The notes under the pieces: generated by a model
The model's input: only the letters and a program-made list of their open reading frames with translations
Database searches by the model: none
Told to the model about the DNA's origin: nothing
In this document: positions 1-6,773 of the stretch, piece by piece
Position numbering within the stretch: the first letter of the stretch is position 1
How the letters are laid out: the number at the start of each line of letters is the position of its first letter
Origin: an uncultured Clostridium sp.
GTDB taxonomy: Bacteria > Bacillota > Clostridia > Lachnospirales > Lachnospiraceae
DNA: 19,860 nt
Reading direction: 5' to 3'
NCBI GenBank assembly: GCA_900544905.1
Contig: UQXF01000067.1
Coordinates: forward strand, 1-19,860
Translations under genes and position numbers: made by a program

Positions 1-39
1 GTAAGATCGTCGGCAGCGTCAGATGTGTATAAGAGACAG
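1..39 (+). other. Nextera adapter remnant (i5 side), not genomic
   Basis: Positions 7-39 match the Illumina Nextera read-1 transposase adapter from end to end: a TCGTCGGCAGCGTC primer part, then the 19-bp Tn5 mosaic end at 21-39. Positions 1-6 (gtaaga) sit where the i5 index would be and equal the last six bases of the index I remember as S517 (GCGTAAGA). This is untrimmed library sequence joined to the contig, so no biology should be read into it. Confidence 0.97.
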
Positions 40-372
40 CTGTTAATTGCATCTGATAAATGGGTTTAGTATAGTTTATGTAGAGTTTCTTAATAGAGTT
101 CGCTTTAAGCACAATCCGGATTGCTCTGTTAGCTGTAATAATTTTCAGAAGGAGACTCACAGGACTTCCGTGTTATACATCACATATGCACAGTGGGGGA
201 AGTCTGACAACAGAGAAAATCAGAGATAAGGAGGGATGTAGAGATAAATAAGGAGTGCAACAGATAAAATGAGATTTAGAGTACTAGCAAAACTAGTAGA
301 ATAAGATAAAAGAATAAGTACATTATGTATGAGAAGGACTGTCCTTTCGGGCAGTCCGTTTGATAATGTTTG
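40..372. other. Stretch without a recognisable gene
   Basis: The first genomic bases could encode only a nine-codon tail of an upstream gene in the frame starting at 40 (stop TAG at 67-69); the other two forward frames close sooner. A 60-codon forward reading frame at 47-229 has no recognisable motif and no ribosome binding site. The stretch is AT- and purine-rich (especially 200-270), with a small perfect stem-loop at 282-298 (tactag/ctagta) and a larger hairpin at 336-357. I see no promoter or RNA gene I can defend. Confidence 0.5.
336..357 (-). terminator. Hairpin downstream of cwlD, possible weak terminator
   Basis: GGACTG-CC (336-344, with one bulged T at 342) pairs with GG-CAGTCC (350-357) around a tttcg loop. 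It lies 15 bases beyond the cwlD stop. The T-run after it is poor on either strand (ttctcat on the minus strand, gtttgat on the plus), so it may be a weak or bidirectional terminator, or only an mRNA end-protecting hairpin. Confidence 0.45.
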
Positions 373-1047
373 TCATTTTATATAGCTGCAGACGCCAAGA
401 CTGATGGCATAGGCAAGCTGTTTCTGGTAATTGGTATCTGTGAGCTTTGCGGTTTCTTCCGGATTGGATAAAAAACCGCATTCCACTATTACAGAGGGAA
501 CCGGAGAATGCTTTAACAGATAGTAGCTGTCAGAGGATTTTATCTGCCGGGTGTTGGTTTCGTCAAATTTTAACAGGGAAGCCTGAACAGCCTCTGCAAA
601 TAGCTTTCCCTCAGCGCTTCCGGTGAAATAGAAGGTCTGTGCTCCGTGCTGGACGGTGTCGGGGTAGCTGTTCTGGTGGATACTGATAACACAGGAAGCA
701 TTTTTGTCCTTGAAAAAACGGATACGGTTGTTCAAATCTGAGGTTTTCTTATTCCTGACATTGCTGTCATATAATCCACAGTCTGTTTCTCTTGTCATAT
801 ATACGGTGTAATCCTGGGCAATCAGATAGTCCTTAAGATAGAGTGCAATCTGTAGGTTCACATCCTTTTCCTTAATACCGTCTGAGCTGACCTTTCCGGG
901 GTCGGAGCCTCCGTGTCCCACGTCGATTACAATAATCTTTTTGTCCTTATTTTGTGAAAAAGCGGTGGAACTATAATTTTTGTATAAGGTCAATAATGCG
1001 ATAAGACAGAGATAGAAGCTTAAAACCAGCATATAATTTTTTTTCAT
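373..1047 (-). CDS. cwlD: N-acetylmuramoyl-L-alanine amidase, CwlD-like
   Basis: A 224-residue amidase_3 family cell-wall hydrolase that would cleave the amide bond between muramic acid and L-alanine in peptidoglycan. In spore formers CwlD does this in the cortex to start muramic-delta-lactam formation. The N-terminus is Lys-rich, followed by one hydrophobic segment (about residues 5-22) acting as signal or anchor. The zinc and catalytic residues are visible: H45 in VIDVGHGGSDPG, E60 in the IKEKDVNL stretch, H124 in SIHQNS and E189 in VECGFLSN. The size is close to Bacillus CwlD (about 237 residues). I chose the ATG at 1047. An upstream GTG at 1116 would add 23 residues without hydrophobic or family character and would overlap the predicted promoter. 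A general housekeeping amidase is the alternative, because no sporulation genes are visible nearby. Confidence 0.85.
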   Translation of the reverse strand: MKKNYMLVLSFYLCLIALLTLYKNYSSTAFSQNKDKKIIVIDVGHGGSDPGKVSSDGIKEKDVNLQIALYLKDYLIAQDYTVYMTRETDCGLYDSNVRNKKTSDLNNRIRFFKDKNASCVISIHQNSYPDTVQHGAQTFYFTGSAEGKLFAEAVQASLLKFDETNTRQIKSSDSYYLLKHSPVPSVIVECGFLSNPEETAKLTDTNYQKQLAYAISLGVCSYIK

Positions 1048-1116
1048 GCATTTTACACTCGGAATGGCTATTCTTATTTTAAGATATGTTATGGAAAAGC
1101 TCTGTATGACAGACAC

Positions 1117-1144
1117 ATTATAAAATCTTGCAGTGCTGTTTAAA
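1117..1144 (-). promoter_or_regulatory. Putative promoter of cwlD
   Basis: On the minus strand there is a perfect TATAAT (1117-1122) with TTTAAA (1139-1144) 16 bases upstream, four of six matching TTGACA. Transcription would start near 1110, about 60 bases before the cwlD ATG. It interleaves with the divergent peptidase promoter. Confidence 0.5.
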
Positions 1145-1156
1145 TCATGATATAGT
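1128..1156 (+). promoter_or_regulatory. Putative sigma-A promoter of the peptidase-sua5 unit
   Basis: TTGCAG (1128-1133), a 17-base spacer, then TATAGT (1151-1156). The TGA at 1148-1150 supplies the TGn of an extended -10 element. Predicted start is near 1163, giving a leader of about 77 bases. Confidence 0.65.
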
Positions 1157-1239
1157 GAAAATAAGTTATCTGTTTACAGAGATGTGTTTTATGGATGTGG
1201 CAGAGTTATGCAGGTATTTAAGAAGAGGAGAATGTATTT

Positions 1240-3297
1240 ATGGTAAAAAAGAATTGGAAAGCAGCAGGAAGCTGGATGAAAAAAACGCTTTTAGCTTTGG
1301 GAATAGGGGTGTGCATAGCCGGAATGGGGGTAGTTCCTTCCCAGGCAGCAAGCCGGCAGGCAGGTACGGTCGCAGGACATCCGATATTTGATAATGAGTT
1401 TTATGGAGCGGATATTGAGGACGGAAATGATTCTGCATTAACCAAAAGGGGAGCCTCCTTTGCTGCAAAATATGACCCGAGAATTACAAAAAAGGTTTCA
1501 AAAAGAATGGAAGACCAGGGAAACACCAATACCTGCTGGGCATTTTCAACCATTGCAGCTATTGAAGGCAACCTGATTAAAAAGGGATATGAGAATGAGA
1601 ATGTCAATTTATCAGAAAACCATCTGGCTTATTTTTTCTATAACAGAGCCACAGACCCGGTTGGCTATACAGCAGGGGATGCCAATTTAAACACAGGCAG
1701 CACATGGGCAATGAACGGCGGTACTCTGCAGGGAACTGCGCTGGCACTGGCAACCTGGTCCGGTGTGGTGAAGGAAACCACATCAGAGGATGATGCCAGC
1801 GGGGCATATTCACCGAAGGCTTTGGCGGCAAGTGCCTGCTACAAGAGTGATTACAAGGTAGCGAATACATATTTTTTCAATTACAGTGTGAATACCGTAA
1901 AGCAGGCAATTATGGATTATGGTGCGGTTGCTTCCGGTATATATATGGATAATTCTTACTGGAATCTCACAACCGGTGCATACTATTGTCCGAAAGCGGA
2001 TGGAAATCATGCAGTGGCAATTGTGGGGTGGGATGATAACTATTCCAGAATGAATTTTAACAGCAGCAGCCGTCCTAAGAGTAACGGCGCATGGATTGTT
2101 AAAAACAGCTATGGAGCAACCTATCAGGGAAAGCCGTTAGGCGATTATGGTTATATGTATGTCTCCTATGAGGATGCCAGTCTTCGTGAAATTGTGGCTT
2201 ATGATATGGTTAAGGCTTCCCAGACATATGATAATAATTACCAGTATGACGGAACAGGCAATCCGGCATTCAGCTTAAGACTCAGCAGTGGAACTACCTG
2301 TGCCAGTGTGTATAAAACAAAGGCGTCTAAGTCCGGTTATAATGAGGTATTAAAAGCAGTTGGTGTAGATGTTCTCACAACCAATGTAAGCTACAGCCTG
2401 CAGATATATACCGGTGTTACCAGCAGCTCTAATCCTACAAAGGGTAAGGCTATGTTCTCGAAGCCTCAGACGGGTACGCTTACGGAGGCCGGTTATAATC
2501 AGATTGTGTTAAATTCACCGGTTACCCTGACAGCAGGAGAAAAATATTCTGTTGTCATTACATTGCGTGCCGCAAACGGCGGAACGGTATCCCTGGCATG
2601 TGAGAGCCAGTACAATGCCGGATGGATATCCTTCTCAACAGCAGTGGGAGAGGGACAGGGATATATCTACACGGATAAAAAATGGTATGATTGTGGAGAT
2701 TATCGGGATGTGGGAGCAGGCAATACCTGTAATCTCCGGATTAAGGCATATACGGATACCACAACCCAGAAGACAACTTACAAATTAAGCAGTAAGACCC
2801 TGGGAATTTCCAAGGGAAGCTCTGCAACCCTTTCCTTAAAGGTTTCACCGTCTTCTGTAAAGAGAAAGGTAACCTGGACCTCTTCCAATAAGAAGGTGGC
2901 AACGGTCTCCAGCAGTGGTAAGGTAAAGGCAAAGGCATATGGAACGGCAACAATCAAAGCAAAATTTGTTGCCGGCAGTAAGACAAAAACCCTTAGCTGT
3001 AAGGTGACAGTGGGTCCGTCTAAGGTTAAAAGCTTTAAGGTGACAGGCGGCAAGAAGAAGATAACCGTGCGGTGGAAGAAAAACAGTGCCGCATCCGGAT
3101 ATGCAATATATTATTCAAAGAGCAAGAGCAGCGGATATAAGACACTTGCCACAATAACCAGTAATTCAAAGACAAAATATATTAAAAAGAAGCTGAAAAA
3201 GGGCACATACTATGTGAAAATGCGTCCTTATCTGAAAAAGAGCGGAAAGAAGCTGTATGGAAGCTATACAGCGGTTAAGAAGGTTACAGTAAAGTAA
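1240..3297 (+). CDS. Secreted papain-like (C1) cysteine peptidase with lectin-like, Big2 and FN3-like repeats
   Basis: A 685-residue secreted protein. A signal peptide covers residues 1-37 (Lys-rich start, hydrophobic core, cleavage near SQAA). The C1A peptidase domain spans about 78-310: oxyanion Gln93 and nucleophile Cys99 in DQGNTNTCWAFS, His257 in GNHAVAIVGW and Asn289 in WIVKNSYG. Residues about 325-505 fit the lectin-like domain that follows such peptidases in clostridial secreted proteins. Residues about 515-592 form a Big2 bacterial Ig-like domain (VTWTSSNKKVATVSSSGKVKA), and about 595-685 a second beta-sandwich of FN3 type. There is no LPXTG motif. The tail is strongly Lys/Ser-rich, suggesting charge-based retention on the cell wall. 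The ATG follows AGGAG at 1226-1230. It likely degrades host or dietary protein or processes surface proteins; the substrate is unknown. Confidence 0.88.
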   Translation: MVKKNWKAAGSWMKKTLLALGIGVCIAGMGVVPSQAASRQAGTVAGHPIFDNEFYGADIEDGNDSALTKRGASFAAKYDPRITKKVSKRMEDQGNTNTCWAFSTIAAIEGNLIKKGYENENVNLSENHLAYFFYNRATDPVGYTAGDANLNTGSTWAMNGGTLQGTALALATWSGVVKETTSEDDASGAYSPKALAASACYKSDYKVANTYFFNYSVNTVKQAIMDYGAVASGIYMDNSYWNLTTGAYYCPKADGNHAVAIVGWDDNYSRMNFNSSSRPKSNGAWIVKNSYGATYQGKPLGDYGYMYVSYEDASLREIVAYDMVKASQTYDNNYQYDGTGNPAFSLRLSSGTTCASVYKTKASKSGYNEVLKAVGVDVLTTNVSYSLQIYTGVTSSSNPTKGKAMFSKPQTGTLTEAGYNQIVLNSPVTLTAGEKYSVVITLRAANGGTVSLACESQYNAGWISFSTAVGEGQGYIYTDKKWYDCGDYRDVGAGNTCNLRIKAYTDTTTQKTTYKLSSKTLGISKGSSATLSLKVSPSSVKRKVTWTSSNKKVATVSSSGKVKAKAYGTATIKAKFVAGSKTKTLSCKVTVGPSKVKSFKVTGGKKKITVRWKKNSAASGYAIYYSKSKSSGYKTLATITSNSKTKYIKKKLKKGTYYVKMRPYLKKSGKKLYGSYTAVKKVTVK

Positions 3298-3298
3298 T

Positions 3299-4426
3299 AT
3301 GCAGACAAAGCTTGTAGACGTAAAAAATGTAAAAGATGATAAGGAGTTCGCCAGCCGGTTAAAGGAACCGGCTGACTGCCTGAAAAATGGAGGGCTGGTG
3401 GCATTTCCAACAGAAACGGTATATGGTCTGGGAGCAGATGCATTACAGGAGACAGCTGCCAGAAGAATCTATGAGGCAAAGGGGCGTCCCTCTGACAATC
3501 CGCTGATTGTGCATATTGCAGAGGTAGGGGATATGGAGGAGATTGCTTATCCCAATGAGTATGCATATATGCTTGCACAGGCATTCTGGCCAGGTCCCCT
3601 CACCATTATTCTTCCGAAAAAAGAGGCAGTACCCTATGGAACTACGGGAGGACTTGATACGGTAGCCATCCGGATGCCGTCCCATCCGGCGGCGCTTCAG
3701 TTAATCCGGCAGTCCGGCGTTTATGTGGCAGCTCCCAGCGCTAACATTTCCGGGCGCCCCTCTCCTACCAGGGCAGAGCATGTGGCAGAGGATATGATGG
3801 GAAGGATTGAGTATATTGTGGATGGCGGAGCGGTGGGAATTGGTATTGAGTCCACCATTGTAGACGTAAGCGGAGCGGTTCCCACAATACTCCGGCCTGG
3901 ATTTATTACAAAAAATATGCTGGAGCAGATTGTTGGGCAGATAGCCATTGACCCGGCTCTGGAAAAACCAATGGAGGGATTCCGCCCAAAGGCTCCCGGT
4001 ATGAAATATACCCATTATGCGCCAAAGGGTGAAATGACTTTGGTGGAGCGAAGCGGGGCAGCCGAAGGAGAACAAAAAGGTCTTCAGACTGCGGAGGACA
4101 CCGGGACATTAAAGCAGATACAGAAGCCGGTAATTGATAAAATTTGTGCACTGGCATCGGAAAAGAGAGCGGCGGGTTTCCGGGTGGGAATTATGGCACC
4201 CCGGGAGACCGTTTCCTGTTATACAGATTTTGCAGACATTGTTATCTGTGTGGGTGACCGGAAGGAAAGCACCACTGTGGCAGCGGGACTTTATGCGGCT
4301 TTGCGGGATTTTGACACTGCAGGGGTTGATTATATTTATGCGGAAAGCTTTCGTGGAGAGGGACTTTCCTATGCGATTATGAACCGGCTGTTAAAGGCGG
4401 CAGGACAAAGGGTAATACGGGTGTGA
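3299..4426 (+). CDS. sua5: L-threonylcarbamoyladenylate synthase, Sua5 type
   Basis: A 375-residue enzyme that makes threonylcarbamoyl-AMP from threonine, bicarbonate and ATP, the first step of t6A37 modification on ANN-decoding tRNAs in the cytoplasm. The YrdC/Sua5 catalytic domain occupies about 20-205, with TETVYGLGADA (residues 38-48), the KGRPSDNPL motif (from 61), a PSANISGRPSPT segment and IESTIVDV. The PGMKYTHYAPKG linker leads into the C-terminal Sua5 domain (about 245-372), so this is the long two-domain form rather than TsaC. The start lies one base after the peptidase stop with no good ribosome binding site, which points to co-transcription and reinitiation. Proximity of sua5, rpiB and the atp genes is a recurring Firmicute arrangement. 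Confidence 0.93.
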   Translation: MQTKLVDVKNVKDDKEFASRLKEPADCLKNGGLVAFPTETVYGLGADALQETAARRIYEAKGRPSDNPLIVHIAEVGDMEEIAYPNEYAYMLAQAFWPGPLTIILPKKEAVPYGTTGGLDTVAIRMPSHPAALQLIRQSGVYVAAPSANISGRPSPTRAEHVAEDMMGRIEYIVDGGAVGIGIESTIVDVSGAVPTILRPGFITKNMLEQIVGQIAIDPALEKPMEGFRPKAPGMKYTHYAPKGEMTLVERSGAAEGEQKGLQTAEDTGTLKQIQKPVIDKICALASEKRAAGFRVGIMAPRETVSCYTDFADIVICVGDRKESTTVAAGLYAALRDFDTAGVDYIYAESFRGEGLSYAIMNRLLKAAGQRVIRV

Positions 4427-4439
4427 CGTATTACCCTTT
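4407..4439 (+). terminator. Intrinsic terminator overlapping the sua5 3' end
   Basis: A perfect 13-bp stem: aaagggtaatacg (4407-4419) with cgtattacccttt (4427-4439), a 7-base loop and a following ttttcctgtt tract. The sua5 stop codon TGA (4424-4426) lies in the loop, so the last codons of the gene form the left arm. Confidence 0.85.
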
Positions 4440-4444
4440 TCCTG

Positions 4445-4473
4445 TTGTAAAAAAAGGGGCTGCCGTTTATAAT
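4445..4473 (+). promoter_or_regulatory. Putative sigma-A promoter of rpiB-atpZ
   Basis: TTGTAA (4445-4450), a spacer of exactly 17 bases, then a consensus TATAAT (4468-4473), directly after the sua5 terminator. The predicted start near 4480 leaves a leader of about 37 bases. TGTACAAAT at 4484-4492 would fall just inside the transcript. Confidence 0.7.
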
Positions 4474-4516
4474 AAAAAAGATATGTACAAATTTAGTGAA
4501 GGGATGGTAGTTAAGG

Positions 4517-4948
4517 ATGATAGCATTGGGCTGTGACCATGGCGGATATTTATTGATGCAGGAAGTGAAGAGACATTTGGAGAAGAGAGGCTTTGAATAC
4601 AGGGATTTCGGATGTTATTCAGAGGAATCTGTGGACTATCCGGAATATGCGAAAAAGGCTGCAAGGGCGGTTGCCAGTGGGGAATGTGAGACTGGCATTC
4701 TTATCTGTGGGACGGGAATCGGAATTTCTATTGCAGCAAATAAGGTAAAAGGAATCCGGGCAGCGCTTTGTCATGACTGTTTTAGCGCAGCGGCAACAAA
4801 GGAGCATAATAATGCCAATATGCTGGCAATGGGAGCAAGGGTGATTGGACCTGGGCTGGCTCTGAAGATTGTGGATACCTTTCTGGATACACCGTTTTCA
4901 AATGAGGAGCGTCATGTACGCAGAATCAACATGTTAGAAGAGGATTAA
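4517..4948 (+). CDS. rpiB: Ribose-5-phosphate isomerase B
   Basis: A 143-residue RpiB/LacAB family sugar-phosphate isomerase, interconverting ribulose-5-phosphate and ribose-5-phosphate in the non-oxidative pentose phosphate pathway. The length is typical (about 145-150). Visible motifs are GCDHGG (Asp7, His8), the catalytic-base Cys64 in ILICGTGIGISIAANK, HNNANMLAMGARV from His97, and the C-terminal HVRR (His133). GAAGGGA at 4498-4504 is the likely ribosome binding site, somewhat far (12 bases) from the ATG. An allose-6-phosphate or LacAB role cannot be excluded from sequence, but no sugar operon is nearby. Confidence 0.93.
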   Translation: MIALGCDHGGYLLMQEVKRHLEKRGFEYRDFGCYSEESVDYPEYAKKAARAVASGECETGILICGTGIGISIAANKVKGIRAALCHDCFSAAATKEHNNANMLAMGARVIGPGLALKIVDTFLDTPFSNEERHVRRINMLEED

Positions 4949-4952
4949 TTAT

Positions 4953-5174
4953 ATGAAAATGCTGGCGCTTATATCCCAGCTTGCCATCTCCATGCTGACA
5001 GCAATATTAATCTGCGGTGCGATTGGATATGGTATAGATGCTTTGCTGGGAACAAACTTGTTTGTTTTTTTCCTGATTTTAGGTGTGGCAGGGGGATATA
5101 AAGCCTGTTACAATGTAATCTGCAGATTCCTTGGGAAAAAGAGCCTGTTTGATTCTAAGGATAAGGAAAAATGA
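4953..5174 (+). CDS. atpZ: AtpZ/AtpI-like small membrane protein
   Basis: A 73-residue protein with two hydrophobic helices (about 5-27 and 36-55) and a charged Lys/Asp tail. The pattern GYGIDALLGTNLFVFFLILG followed by GGYK fits the AtpZ family found before F-type ATP synthase genes, thought to assist Fo assembly or carry divalent cations. It starts four bases after rpiB, with its ribosome binding site (agaagagga) inside the rpiB end, so it is co-transcribed with rpiB. The main atp promoter lies between it and atpI. Confidence 0.7.
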   Translation: MKMLALISQLAISMLTAILICGAIGYGIDALLGTNLFVFFLILGVAGGYKACYNVICRFLGKKSLFDSKDKEK

Positions 5175-5192
5175 AAGATAGATTTCTTGTGA

Positions 5193-5217
5193 TTTTGTAC
5201 AAATATCCTGTACAAAA
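5193..5217. repeat. Inverted repeat with paired TGTACA cores upstream of the atp promoter
   Basis: ttttgtaca (5193-5201) and tgtacaaaa (5209-5217) are perfect inverted copies separated by 7 bases. The centres are about 50 bases upstream of the -35 element. There is no T-tract, so it looks more like a dyad operator for a dimeric regulator than a terminator. The regulator is unknown. Confidence 0.5.
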
Positions 5218-5251
5218 ATAGAAAAAATATTTAAAAAAAACGGTATTTTCA

Positions 5252-5280
5252 TGGACATATGTCGGAAAAATTAGTATAAT
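5252..5280 (+). promoter_or_regulatory. Main promoter of the ATP synthase operon
   Basis: TGGACA (5252-5257, five of six matching TTGACA), a 17-base spacer, then a consensus TATAAT (5275-5280). Expected start is near 5287, giving a leader of about 93 bases before atpI. An A-rich tract at 5221-5240 sits just upstream and could act as an UP element. Confidence 0.8.
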
Positions 5281-5379
5281 TGGCAAGTAGTGACAGATAG
5301 CATAATAGGTGTAATAAATGGGAAATATACCATATGTAGGCGGTACGTGTTTTGCAGGGACATATTGAGGAGTGAATGT

Positions 5380-5799
5380 ATGAGCCAGGTGAAAGAAACC
5401 ATAATTGGCTTTTTGATTGGAATTGGTATATATGCAGTATTGATTGAGCTGGTAGGATTTTTCTTTTCAGAGGATTTATTTTCCTATACGTTGGGGTTGT
5501 TATTTGGTGTGGCTGTCGCCATTTTTCTTATAGTTCATATGGCAAAGACTCTTGACAGGGCTTTGGATTTACCCCAGGAACAGGCAGTTAAATATACAAG
5601 GCGGCAAAGCTTTTTGCGGCTGGCAGTGATGCTGGCTGCTATGGTGATTGCCTTGCTGGTGGAGCAGTTTAACTTTATTGCAGTTATTTTAGGTATGCTG
5701 GGGTTGAAAATGGGAGCTTTTATTGCGCCTAAGCTGTTAAAGCGCCTGTATCCGGAGGATTTTGTGACGAAGTTAGACATGGATGAGGAATTAGAGTAA
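5380..5799 (+). CDS. atpI: ATP synthase accessory protein I
   Basis: A 139-residue membrane protein of the AtpI family (pfam ATP-synt_I), proposed to help assemble the c-ring, and first gene of the atp operon. Four hydrophobic segments can be seen (about residues 9-27, 34-53, 77-94 and 99-118), with a basic loop between the second and third pairs and an acidic C-terminus. I place the start at the ATG at 5380, seven bases after GAGGAG (5367-5372). The reading frame stays open upstream to a GTG at 5290, but that part has no ribosome binding site or family character and lies in the leader. Confidence 0.85.
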   Translation: MSQVKETIIGFLIGIGIYAVLIELVGFFFSEDLFSYTLGLLFGVAVAIFLIVHMAKTLDRALDLPQEQAVKYTRRQSFLRLAVMLAAMVIALLVEQFNFIAVILGMLGLKMGAFIAPKLLKRLYPEDFVTKLDMDEELE

Positions 5800-5841
5800 T
5801 AATGGTTATTGAAAGGCAGGAAACTGCTTTTTAATATATTT

Positions 5842-5894
5842 TATCAGCGGTAAATCAAGCATCCGTAAAGCGGGGGTTTGACTTACTGCTGATA
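5842..5894 (+). promoter_or_regulatory. Long RNA stem-loop between atpI and atpB
   Basis: Arms 5842-5860 and 5876-5894 can pair over 19 positions: 16 Watson-Crick pairs, two G-U wobbles (5849/5887 and 5859/5877) and one A-C mismatch (5854/5882), with a 15-base loop. No T-tract follows, so it is not a standard terminator. It lies in a 158-base spacer upstream of the atpB ribosome binding site. Confidence 0.65.
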
Positions 5895-5897
5895 GAA

Positions 5898-5925
5898 AAA
5901 CGAAAAGAGCAAGGATTTTTCGTTT
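5898..5925 (+). promoter_or_regulatory. Second RNA stem-loop before atpB
   Basis: aaacgaaaa (5898-5906) pairs perfectly with ttttcgttt (5917-5925), plus one G-U pair, around an 8-base loop. It is AT-rich and weaker than the preceding hairpin, and ends about 19 bases before the atpB ribosome binding site at 5945-5952. Confidence 0.45.
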
Positions 5926-5957
5926 AACAAGAATACAAGAGAAAGGAAGGTGAAAGA

Positions 5958-6686
5958 ATGGGTTATGGAATGGTACCGATGCTGTTAGCAGCCGATGGAG
6001 ATGTAGATTTTTCCATTCATCATTTGCTGGCATATAAATTTATGGGGCAGACGGTTTACATTACAACATCACATGTCTGTATGTTTATTATCATTATCAC
6101 AATTATGATATTTGCACTGGTTGCAAGAAAGAAAATCATGCATGCACAAGAAGTGCCGACAGGTCTTCAAAATGTGGTGGAATTTGCGGTTGAAACCCTG
6201 CAGGGCTTTGTGGATTCGTCCATGGGACAGCATGGTAAAAAATACATGAATTATGTAGGAACCTTGTTTTTGTTCATACTTTTAAGTAACATTTCCGGTC
6301 TGTTTGGTCTTCGGCCACCGACTGCCGATTACGGAACCACATTCAGCTTAGCACTTATTACATTTGTTATGATACAGTATAATAACATAAAATATAATAA
6401 GCTTGGTGCGATTACGGGACTGTTTCAGCCGATATGGTTTCTGTTCCCGATTAATTTAATCGGTGAGATTGCCACTCCGGTTTCCATGTCGCTGCGTTTG
6501 TTTGGTAACGTTATGGCTGGTACGGTTATGATGGCGCTCTATTACGGACTGCTGCCTATTTTTGCCAAAATCGGTATTCCGGCAGCACTGCATGTATATT
6601 TCGACCTGTTTTCAGGTGCGATACAGGCATATGTATTTGCAATGTTAACAATGGTATTTATAACCCAGAAAATAGACGGGGACTAA
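5958..6686 (+). CDS. atpB: F1Fo ATP synthase subunit a
   Basis: A 242-residue integral membrane stator subunit that forms the two ion half-channels against the c-ring. Hydrophobic helices occur near 36-56, 98-120, 128-143, 157-175 and 180-238. The essential stator arginine is R180 in SMSLRLFGN, and the FPINLIGEIATPVSMSLR region is characteristic of the family. GGAAGGTG at 5945-5952 lies 5 bases before the ATG. It is separated from atpI by a 158-base spacer with two stem-loops. Confidence 0.96.
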   Translation: MGYGMVPMLLAADGDVDFSIHHLLAYKFMGQTVYITTSHVCMFIIIITIMIFALVARKKIMHAQEVPTGLQNVVEFAVETLQGFVDSSMGQHGKKYMNYVGTLFLFILLSNISGLFGLRPPTADYGTTFSLALITFVMIQYNNIKYNKLGAITGLFQPIWFLFPINLIGEIATPVSMSLRLFGNVMAGTVMMALYYGLLPIFAKIGIPAALHVYFDLFSGAIQAYVFAMLTMVFITQKIDGD

Positions 6687-6711
6687 TACCTGAAAATTTA
6701 AAAATCTATCC

Positions 6712-6744
6712 GAAGAACCATTTTCCCAGAAAAAGAGGTTTTTC
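6712..6744 (+). promoter_or_regulatory. Small stem-loop upstream of atpE
   Basis: gaagaacc (6712-6719) can pair with ggtttttc (6737-6744), with one G-U pair and a 17-base loop. An alternative shorter hairpin is gaaaaa (6729-6734) with tttttc (6739-6744). It ends about 15 bases before the strong atpE ribosome binding site. It is weak and could be chance in AT-rich sequence. Confidence 0.3.
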
Positions 6745-6773
6745 AACATTAATATTTATGGAGGTATAATCAT

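Noticed and set aside
47..229. 60-codon forward reading frame
   Set aside because: No ribosome binding site, no motif, and unremarkable composition; treated as chance.
1048..1116. N-terminal extension of cwlD from a GTG at 1116
   Set aside because: The extra residues precede the normal Lys-rich signal start and the frame would run into the predicted -10 region.
5290..5379. Upstream extension of atpI from a GTG at 5290
   Set aside because: It lies in the predicted leader, lacks a ribosome binding site and has no AtpI character; the ATG at 5380 has GAGGAG at good spacing.
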